Of a stretch of 64,000 nucleotides of DNA, positions 34,975 through 41,788 are shown piece after piece; the first letter of the stretch is position 1, and every line of letters begins with the position of its first letter. A model generated the notes under the pieces. It did no database searches. It was given only the letters and a program-made list of their open reading frames with translations, and had not been told where the DNA came from. The stretch is from Nitrospira sp. CR1.1. Its GTDB lineage: Bacteria; Nitrospirota; Nitrospiria; Nitrospirales; Nitrospiraceae. Both the position numbers and the translations under genes were made by a program. The DNA is taken from the NCBI GenBank assembly GCA_014055465.1, contig WIAF01000004.1, positions 186,001 to 250,000 of the forward strand, read 5' to 3'.

Positions 34975-35902
34975 TCTGACGTCCCTTCATCTTCACATTT
35001 AAACTAGGCGGTGGTAATACTTCTCCGAGAAAATCATAAGTATAGAAATCAGTTCTTCCAAGCCTCCCACTCGGACAAGTGTGTCCCCCTAGCCACCAGA
35101 CTCCCGTTAGGCGGTTGCGCACGTCTCCGCTGCGGATGAACCCACGACGAACCGCCACTACTTCATGGCTTTGGGTATCGAAAACGATTAACTCTCCACC
35201 TGCAATACCCAGTTCGCGGGCATGTGGTCGTGTAATCCCCCTCCAAACGTAACCATATCGACTCCCAAGGACTGCAACGTCTTCTCGAACTAGCGTCTTC
35301 TTGTCGCTGCTATACTCCGCTGTGTATCGTCGGTAAGCTGCTTTCTTTGTCAGATCTGGAGACCGTTCTTCAAGAAATACATAGGCCCCAAGCCTCACGA
35401 GCAATTCTCGTCCAGTTTCGGCGCTTCCTTCTGTGACATAACCGTACGGATCCTCCAGCGCATACAGATGCTCTAGCTCCCAATCTGTGGCCTCCCTCCT
35501 CGGCCGCATCATGAAGATGCCCTCTACATTCTCCACCGTCTTGTAGATGAATTCCCCAGCTTCGGTTTTACAGAGATGGTCAAAATACTCCTGGCTCGTC
35601 ATCCCTGGTCTATAACCACTGTCCTCTGGCACAGGATTCGGAATCCTGATCGAATGAGCAAATCTACCTTCTTCCGTCGCTAACGGATCTGCTGGTTTGA
35701 GCTTGGCCACCTCCCCGCACACTTCTCCTGGCGCCAGCTTTCGACTCTCACAACTCTGCCTGATCTTCTCAACAGCTTTCCGAAAGCGCTCACCAACTGT
35801 CTCATCTTTTTCAAATAATCCCGCACTACTGGCACTCGTCATTGCCAGCAATAGCAGGCCGGTAAGCGCCAACATGCCCAATATTCTTCTATTCTGTTTC
35901 AT
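34961..35902 (-). CDS. Exported protein of unknown function, RTX operon
   Basis: 313 residues from the ATG at 35902, selected because it follows an AGGAAGAGGG site and begins a signal peptide (MKQNRRILGMLALTGLLLLA, cleavage near SASSA); an upstream methionine at 35938 is less likely. The mature protein holds four Cys residues in a first half (ESRKLAPGEVCGEVA, DHLCKTEAGEF) and late CPSG, and the C-terminal half contains ELIVFDTQSHEVVAVRRGF and GVWWLGGHTCPSG. No family recognised. It ends 14 nt inside the RTX gene, so translation is coupled. A role as periplasmic helper, maturation factor or protection against the RTX lipase is conceivable but unproven. Confidence 0.8.
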   Translation of the reverse strand: MKQNRRILGMLALTGLLLLAMTSASSAGLFEKDETVGERFRKAVEKIRQSCESRKLAPGEVCGEVAKLKPADPLATEEGRFAHSIRIPNPVPEDSGYRPGMTSQEYFDHLCKTEAGEFIYKTVENVEGIFMMRPRREATDWELEHLYALEDPYGYVTEGSAETGRELLVRLGAYVFLEERSPDLTKKAAYRRYTAEYSSDKKTLVREDVAVLGSRYGYVWRGITRPHARELGIAGGELIVFDTQSHEVVAVRRGFIRSGDVRNRLTGVWWLGGHTCPSGRLGRTDFYTYDFLGEVLPPPSLNVKMKGRQNAAK

Positions 35903-35963
35903 ACATAACCCTCTTCCTGAAGGTTCATTCCATCCCATCGCACATCCCTCTTCATTGTGACTC

Positions 35964-37358
35964 CTACCGCTCCCGCAAACTCTCTTTCATCGATTTCAAT
36001 AATGGACTTAGCAGAAATTCGATCACTCGTCGCTGTCCAGTCTTGATCTCCACCGTGACGGCCATGCCGGGGGTGAGATGAATGTGCTTCCCTTCCACCT
36101 GCATGGTGGCTCGATCCATACTCACCCGGCTCGCATAGACCAGACCGCCCCTCTCTTTATCCAACGGTACCGCATCGTCCGAGACGGTCAACACCTTTCC
36201 TGGAATCGTCCCATACAGAGTAAACGGAAACGTCTCGATCTTAAGTTCAACCGGCTGCCCTTCCTTCACAAACCCAATGTCTTTATTTTCGAGCTGCGCC
36301 TCAACCTCAACTGGGTGGTCCTGAGGGACAATCGTCAACAGCGCCTGGGCAGGCGTGACCACTCCGCCCACTGTGTGCACCGCTAATTGCTGAACGACGC
36401 CGTCGATCGGAGAGACCAGTTTCTGAAGCTCCGTTTTTTGTCCGGCTTTTCGCACCTCTTGGATGAGCGATGCGGCTTTCACCTCCATGGCCGCAAGCTC
36501 CGCTTGCTTACTCTGTTGAAACTCGGAGATGAGCGCGTGATAGTTCTGTTCTGCTTCCGCCAAGGCCGCTTGATCCTGACGCAACTTGCTCTTCTGCCCC
36601 GCCCATTCCTGCGCCTTATCGATACGTTGTTGTTCAAATTGGAGATAGTCCATCTTCGACACATACTGTTGTGCCAGTAATGCCCGGTAGGCCGCGGCCC
36701 GCTCATTTTCAATCGGAACCGTGGCTTCAAGGCGTCGGAGATTGTCTTTCGTCGCATCCACAGCCGCTTGACGCTGATCGATGAGATGGCGTGCGGCATC
36801 AACCCGGGCTGCATATTCCGCCATCTGGTCTCGTAAGAGCTGCTGTTGTAACAACACGAATTCTGGATCAGCGTCACCAGGCGCGGTGAACGTACCCTGC
36901 CCAGCGATCAGCGCATGCAAACGAGCCGCCTCAACCAGAGCGGCTCGATATTCGCTCGAAGACCGATCACGGTCGGCACGATTTTGTGTGGCGTCGAGTT
37001 CGATCAGAACGTCTCCCTGCTTGACCGCTTGGCCGTCCTGCACATGAATGGCAGCAATCACGCCGGTCTCGAACGGTTGAATGATTTTGGAATAGCCACT
37101 GGGAATGATTTTCCCCGGCGCCACCGCCACGATATCGACCTGACTCAACGAAGACCATGCCACGGCTGACGCAAATACCAGCATGATAGTCCAGAGAATG
37201 GCGCGGCCGATCGGCGAGGGTGGGACATCCTGAATCTCAAGAACCGCTGGAAGGAATTCGAGCGCCTGGCCGTTGGCTTCGGGCCCAGATGATTGGCCCG
37301 ACCGTAAGCGCCAAGCGGCTCGCCCCCCTGGAAGATTTCGTCGCAGGGCACTCATCAT
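35964..37358 (-). CDS. hlyD: Type I secretion membrane fusion protein, HlyD family
   Basis: 464 residues. A cytoplasmic N-terminus and one transmembrane span (about 51-72, ILWTIMLVFASAVAWSSL) are followed by a lipoyl half-motif (VAPGKIIPSGYSKIIQPFETGVI), long coiled coils (about 115-320) and a beta-barrel end with the HlyD signature VTPGMAVTVEIKTGQRRVIEFLLSPL. It bridges the ABC transporter and a TolC-type outer-membrane channel. Its ATG overlaps the stop of the ATPase gene (TAATG), so the two are made together. Confidence 0.93.
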   Translation of the reverse strand: MMSALRRNLPGGRAAWRLRSGQSSGPEANGQALEFLPAVLEIQDVPPSPIGRAILWTIMLVFASAVAWSSLSQVDIVAVAPGKIIPSGYSKIIQPFETGVIAAIHVQDGQAVKQGDVLIELDATQNRADRDRSSSEYRAALVEAARLHALIAGQGTFTAPGDADPEFVLLQQQLLRDQMAEYAARVDAARHLIDQRQAAVDATKDNLRRLEATVPIENERAAAYRALLAQQYVSKMDYLQFEQQRIDKAQEWAGQKSKLRQDQAALAEAEQNYHALISEFQQSKQAELAAMEVKAASLIQEVRKAGQKTELQKLVSPIDGVVQQLAVHTVGGVVTPAQALLTIVPQDHPVEVEAQLENKDIGFVKEGQPVELKIETFPFTLYGTIPGKVLTVSDDAVPLDKERGGLVYASRVSMDRATMQVEGKHIHLTPGMAVTVEIKTGQRRVIEFLLSPLLKSMKESLRER

Positions 37359-39520
37359 TACGCCGCCCGTCCTTCCTGATGCTGGTGGAGTCGCGTATAC
37401 ATTCCATTGCGCGTGAGCAATTCATCATGCGTGCCCTGTTCAACTAATTGTCCCCGATCAATGACGTAAATCTTGTGGGCAGGACGAACCGTGCTGAGCC
37501 GATGGGCAATGATGATCACCGTACGCCCTTTGCAAATCTGGGCCATGTTGCGCTGGATGATCGCTTCGGACTCGTAGTCCAAGGCGCTCGTCGCTTCATC
37601 GAAGATGAGAACACGAGGGTTGGCCACTAGGGCGCGGGCGATGGCAATGCGTTGCCGTTGGCCGCCTGAGAGCGCGCAGCCATGCTCTCCGACATTCGTA
37701 TCGTATCCATCCGGAAGTTCAAGAATGAACTCATGGGCGCCGGCAAGTTTGGCCGCGTGCATGACACGATCCATGGAGAGCCCGGGATCGGTCAGTGCGA
37801 TATTGTCCCGCACCGAGCGGTTGAAGAGAAAGTTCTCCTGCAGCACCACTCCGACTTGGCGCCGCAGCCAGGCAGGATCAACCTGCGCGAGATCCACGCC
37901 GTCCACAAGCACGCGGCCGCGCTCCGGCACATAAAGCCGTTGCACCAATTTGGCAATGGTACTTTTCCCCGACCCTGAACGCCCCACCACGCCGACGATC
38001 TGTCCCGGTTGCAGCGTGAGAGAGACTTGCTGAAGCACGGGCGGCCCATCGACACGATACCGGAAAACCACGTCGTCAAATGTAATCTGTCCGGCAATCT
38101 GCGGAAGAGTTGTGCGGTTGGGATTGTAGGACGGTTCCGGCTTGGCATTCAGGACATCTCCCAGCCGTTGAATCGAGATGCCGACTTGTTGAAACTCCTG
38201 CCAGAGATTCACCATACGCAACAGTGGACCAGTCACCTGACCAGACAGCATGTTGAAGGCGATCAACTCCCCGATGCTTAACGCGCCGTCGATCACCTGG
38301 TAGGCGCCCACCCACATGATGGCAATGGTCGTCGATTTCTGAATACCCGTCGCCACCTGCCCAGCTACCGTCATGAGACTGGTGGCACGGAAACTTGCCC
38401 GGACGTACCCGGCCAATTGTTCATCCCATCGGCGTTGGAGAGGAGGTTCGACGGCGAGCGCTTTCACGGTTTGAATACCGCTCACCGCCTCGACCAGAAA
38501 CGACTGATTCTCGGCACCACGGTTAAATTTTTCATGGAGCCGCGCGCGAGTGGCCGGCGTAATCAGCATCGACAGCAGGGCATACAGCGGCAGCGAGGCC
38601 ATCACCACCAATGTGAGTGTGGGGCTATAGATCCACATCGCAACCACAAACACGACGATAAACACCAGGTCTAATACTACGGTGACAGCATTGCTGGTGA
38701 GAAACTGGCGAATGTGTTCGAGTTCTCGTACCCGCGCCACCGTTTCGCCGACCCGTCGAGCTTCAAAGTAGGCCAGCGGCAGCGCTAACAGATGACGGAA
38801 CAGTTGCGCTCCCAGCCCCACATCAATCCGATTCGTGGTGTGGGCAAACAGGTAGGTGCGCAGCCCGCCAAGCAGCGCATCGAACAGGGTGAGAGCCAGC
38901 ATGCCGACAGCCATCACGTGCAGTGTCGTGAATCCTTTGTGCACAAGGACCTTGTCGATGACCACTTGGGTAAAGAGCGGGGTGAGCAACGCAAACAGCT
39001 GGAGAAAGAACGACGCCAGTACCACTTCACCCAGCAGTCTCCAGTACTTAAGCACGGCAGGGATAAACCAGGTGATGTCGAAGGTCAGATCTTCTATTCG
39101 CAGGCGTGCACGTTTCGTAACAAGCAGTAGCCTGCCGCTCCAGATCGCGAGGAATTCCTCTTTCGAGAGAATATGCGGCCGCTCCTCCAACGGATCCTGC
39201 AGGAGCACCTTTTCTCCCTGCACTTTCGCCAGAACCACATGCCGCCCGTCAGTCCGTTGAGCGATCGCCGGAAGCGGTGTCGCCGCCAGTTCGTCCCATG
39301 AGGACGTCGCAAGACCGGCTTTGAGGCCGACGTGTTTCGCTGCGCGCAACAATGCGTTCGACGTCAACGTCCGCCCGGACTGGCCGAATTGATGCTGAAT
39401 CTGGCCACCATCCATCGGCACGTCATAAAACCGCGCAATCAGAAGCAGAGACAGTAAACCCGTATCGGGCAGACGTGCCGCCGTTGAGCAAGAATCGAGA
39501 TCGGGAGTTGAGACATCCAT
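37358..39520 (-). CDS. hlyB: Type I secretion ABC transporter with C39-like domain, HlyB family
   Basis: 720 residues. The N-terminal C39-like domain (about 10-135) reads PDTGLLSLLLIARF where bacteriocin-processing enzymes have a catalytic DCG, so it is a non-proteolytic RTX-binding domain as in HlyB. The six-span membrane domain lies at about 160-450. The nucleotide-binding domain has Walker A GRSGSGKST, signature LSGGQRQRIAIARAL, Walker B VLIFDEATSALD and the switch IIAHRLSTV. It energises export of unfolded RTX protein. No TolC-type gene is in this operon, so the outer-membrane channel must come from elsewhere. Confidence 0.95.
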   Translation of the reverse strand: MDVSTPDLDSCSTAARLPDTGLLSLLLIARFYDVPMDGGQIQHQFGQSGRTLTSNALLRAAKHVGLKAGLATSSWDELAATPLPAIAQRTDGRHVVLAKVQGEKVLLQDPLEERPHILSKEEFLAIWSGRLLLVTKRARLRIEDLTFDITWFIPAVLKYWRLLGEVVLASFFLQLFALLTPLFTQVVIDKVLVHKGFTTLHVMAVGMLALTLFDALLGGLRTYLFAHTTNRIDVGLGAQLFRHLLALPLAYFEARRVGETVARVRELEHIRQFLTSNAVTVVLDLVFIVVFVVAMWIYSPTLTLVVMASLPLYALLSMLITPATRARLHEKFNRGAENQSFLVEAVSGIQTVKALAVEPPLQRRWDEQLAGYVRASFRATSLMTVAGQVATGIQKSTTIAIMWVGAYQVIDGALSIGELIAFNMLSGQVTGPLLRMVNLWQEFQQVGISIQRLGDVLNAKPEPSYNPNRTTLPQIAGQITFDDVVFRYRVDGPPVLQQVSLTLQPGQIVGVVGRSGSGKSTIAKLVQRLYVPERGRVLVDGVDLAQVDPAWLRRQVGVVLQENFLFNRSVRDNIALTDPGLSMDRVMHAAKLAGAHEFILELPDGYDTNVGEHGCALSGGQRQRIAIARALVANPRVLIFDEATSALDYESEAIIQRNMAQICKGRTVIIIAHRLSTVRPAHKIYVIDRGQLVEQGTHDELLTRNGMYTRLHQHQEGRAA

Positions 39521-39541
39521 GACGAAATGGCGAGAAATGAT

Positions 39542-39877
39542 TTAGGACAGTTTCTGTTGGGCAGGCTGGAGACTGGCGACCATCTGCTGAAGTTGTTGAT
39601 GCAAGCGAATCACCGCATCAACAGGCAAGGCCAATCGAACGGCTCTGGTTCCCACAAGCTGCTTCGGAAGTGCTTCGCCTTTTTGTGCACACTGAGCGAC
39701 CGCACCGATCAGGCCCGGCTCGAGAAATCCAAAATCAATGTAGGCCAACCCTTGTGCGAGACTCGCTTGCGAATAGTTCGCCAGAATGGGCTGGTCGGCA
39801 TCCTCGATCGATTTCAGACGGACGTTCACCGCCACCGACTTGTTACCATTCTGCTTGGGACTGCTTACAACGGCCAT
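39542..39877 (-). CDS. Small soluble protein of unknown function heading RTX operon
   Basis: 111 residues, no signal or membrane segment. A central ANYSQASLAQGLAYIDFGFLEP stretch and a helical end (LALPVDAVIRLHQQLQQMVASL) resemble in layout the DUF3467-type small proteins (Ala-Asn..., DFG..., then amphipathic helix), though this is only by eye. It lies 21 nt upstream of the hlyB-type gene and is first in the operon; a GAGGGAGC site precedes its ATG. Possible roles include RTX chaperone or regulator (inference). Confidence 0.75.
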   Translation of the reverse strand: MAVVSSPKQNGNKSVAVNVRLKSIEDADQPILANYSQASLAQGLAYIDFGFLEPGLIGAVAQCAQKGEALPKQLVGTRAVRLALPVDAVIRLHQQLQQMVASLQPAQQKLS

Positions 39878-40246
39878 GCGCTCCCTCCTCTAAGAACATG
39901 AACGATACACCGAGATAGATACCCTCTGCCCAAACACGGGCGATATTATTCGACGGTCGTTGAGTGGAATATTCCCCGGAGGATGGGCGCTGACGAAAAC
40001 TTTGGTAGGCCAAGAATATACTTATATTCCTGAGGCCTCATTCCTGCGCGACAGGCAGAGTGGCAGTTCACAGGCCTACATCAGTGCGGCAGCTTGATTT
40101 TCGCCGATAACTTTCTTGCATGAAAATACAGGGTTATGTGATCCTCTGGAAGTTCATGGTCAACCAGGCCGACGCGCCACTCATCCTTCCCCTGCCATGC
40201 GTTGCCAATGTAAACTAAAGCCTGCCTTGGTATTACAGATGAGACG
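39878..40246. other. Divergent intergenic region upstream of RTX operon and lipocalin
   Basis: 369 nt between divergent genes that must hold the RTX operon promoter and the lipocalin promoter. I see AT-rich islands near 39970 and 40015 and one short palindrome (listed separately) but no convincing consensus -35/-10 pair. A 60-codon minus-strand open frame at 40081-40263 is not supported. Confidence 0.4.
40014..40029. promoter_or_regulatory. Short palindrome (possible operator) upstream of RTX operon
   Basis: GAATATA and TATATTC arms are separated by CT, in the divergent region about 140 nt before the RTX operon start and about 220 nt before the lipocalin gene. It might be an operator or part of an AT-rich promoter. 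Confidence 0.3.
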
Positions 40247-40828
40247 ATGCGGCAAATCCTCACCCGTCAGGCCAGAATACGCACCCTGTTTGCCGCCACG
40301 GCACTATGCTTGGTCTTATCCGCCTGTGCCGGAATGGGCCCAGGGACCACGTTGCTGACAGTGGCCTCTGTCGATCTCGCACGATACGCCGGAACCTGGC
40401 ACGAGATCGCGCGCCTGCCGATGTGGTTTCAGCGGCATTGCGTAGACTCGAAAGCCACTTACACGGTGCGTGCCGATGGCGCCATCGGAGTGCGCAATGA
40501 GTGCATCACCGATACGGGAGGGCATGACCGAATCGAGGGCGTGGCGACAGTGGTGGATACGAGCACGAATGCCCGGCTGAGAGTGGTGTTTGACAATTTC
40601 TTTGCGCGGCTGTTCGGCTCGTTGCGCGAAGGCAACTATTGGATTCTTGCGCTTGATCCTGAGTACCAGACCGCGATGGTGGGCACACCGGATCGCCGGT
40701 TTCTCTGGATCCTCTCACGCTCACGCCAACTCGATGAGCCTACGTACCAACGCCTGGTCGAACAGGCCAAGCGATTTGGCTTTCCCATTTCGGACCTTAT
40801 TCGTACCCGCCGACCAGCGGGATCATAG
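40247..40828 (+). CDS. blc: Outer-membrane lipocalin (Blc-like lipoprotein)
   Basis: 193 residues. The signal peptide ends in lipobox LSAC. The lipocalin fold is recognised by YAGTWHEIARLPMWFQRHC (first conserved region), NECITDTGG, YWILALDPEYQTAMVGTPDRRFLWILSR (second and third regions) and YQRLVEQAKRFGF. Blc-type lipocalins bind lysophospholipid or fatty acid at the outer membrane under stress. It is divergent from the RTX lipase operon, which raises the possibility of a linked lipid role (inference). Confidence 0.92.
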   Translation: MRQILTRQARIRTLFAATALCLVLSACAGMGPGTTLLTVASVDLARYAGTWHEIARLPMWFQRHCVDSKATYTVRADGAIGVRNECITDTGGHDRIEGVATVVDTSTNARLRVVFDNFFARLFGSLREGNYWILALDPEYQTAMVGTPDRRFLWILSRSRQLDEPTYQRLVEQAKRFGFPISDLIRTRRPAGS

Positions 40829-40837
40829 AGCGGTAGG

Positions 40838-40859
40838 CCCAGTCTGCCAGCAGACTGGG
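40838..40859. terminator. Hairpin between convergent lipocalin and response regulator genes
   Basis: CCCAGTCTGC and its exact complement GCAGACTGGG are separated by 2 nt, 10 nt after the lipocalin stop. A second small hairpin (GGCGCC arms) follows at 40868-40883. No U-run on the plus strand. Confidence 0.45.
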
Positions 40860-41032
40860 TGAGTCATGGCGCCAGCCGGCGCCTCTGTGATGTACAATTC
40901 CTCTGCTTTCGAAAAAACATATGCGCTTACCACTAGCGGGCTTGTTCCTACCGTCCAGGCGGGCCGCGCTACTCATCTCAGTATTGGGCCGTCCTGCGTC
41001 ATGAGCGAATGCCATTTCTGTGAGAACCCGGC

Positions 41033-41788
41033 TTATCGGCGGCCTTCCCGCAACACGCTCTCCAACTGCTGCCGCAATGTACCGATCTCTTTGGATTTAA
41101 AAGAAGCTCTCGTGCGCTCCATGACCTCGATGGCCTCTTCAATTGCCGCTTCATACCGGCCCAGTCGTGGGCATTTCATAAAGGCGCAGATATCGGTAGG
41201 ACCTTGCGGTTTGGCACTGCGGGACGCGTCCAGCGTTCGACCGACCAGGGCCGATAACTGGCTGATATGTCCCATAGCCCGAGCCATATACTCCTGAGCA
41301 GTCCATTCCACCTGCGCTCCCCCGCTCCCGAATTCACTCATCGATCGCCCCAGACGTTCAAAAATGCCGGCCATCTTTGCGGTTTCATTCATGGCCTCCT
41401 GTACGGCACGCGCGATGCTCCTTCGGCGAAGCCCTCGGTCCACGGCTTTCTTGAGCTCATCCAGATCGACCGGTTTGATCAAATAGTCCACAATGGACAG
41501 ACGAAACGATTCAATCACCGTTCCCACTGACGGATATCCCGTAATCACCACCACTGGGAGGTCGGGATGTCGCCTGGAGACCGTCTCAAGAAATTCCAAT
41601 TGGGAGTTTCCCGGCATTCGGACATCCGCAAGGAGCAAATCGTATCCGTTTTCAAGGAGCCGCTCAGCCTCGGTTGCGTCCCGGGCGGCATTGCAGGCAT
41701 ACCCTGCCTCGCCGAGAAAAGCGACCGTCGATTCCCGAAACGTGTCCTCGTCATCAGCAATGAGAATGCGTTTTTGCGTAGTCGGCAT
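41033..41788 (-). CDS. Response regulator without DNA-binding domain
   Basis: 251 residues. The receiver domain (1-125) has the acidic pair in IADDEDT, the phospho-acceptor Asp55 in LLADVRMPG, Thr in VVITGYPS and Lys in DYLIKPVD. After residue about 130 is a helical region (VQEAMNETAKMAGIFERLGRSM, EEAIEVMERTRASFKSKEI) with no helix-turn-helix, GGDEF or HD signature. It is probably a single-domain-type regulator acting by protein contact. Its start overlaps the upstream kinase gene by 35 nt, marking a cognate pair. Confidence 0.88.
   Translation of the reverse strand: MPTTQKRILIADDEDTFRESTVAFLGEAGYACNAARDATEAERLLENGYDLLLADVRMPGNSQLEFLETVSRRHPDLPVVVITGYPSVGTVIESFRLSIVDYLIKPVDLDELKKAVDRGLRRRSIARAVQEAMNETAKMAGIFERLGRSMSEFGSGGAQVEWTAQEYMARAMGHISQLSALVGRTLDASRSAKPQGPTDICAFMKCPRLGRYEAAIEEAIEVMERTRASFKSKEIGTLRQQLESVLREGRR

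Noticed and set aside
40081..40263. Leftward 60-codon frame between lipocalin and RTX operon
   Set aside because: No ribosome site, overlaps the lipocalin start, no family resemblance; chance frame is the simpler view.
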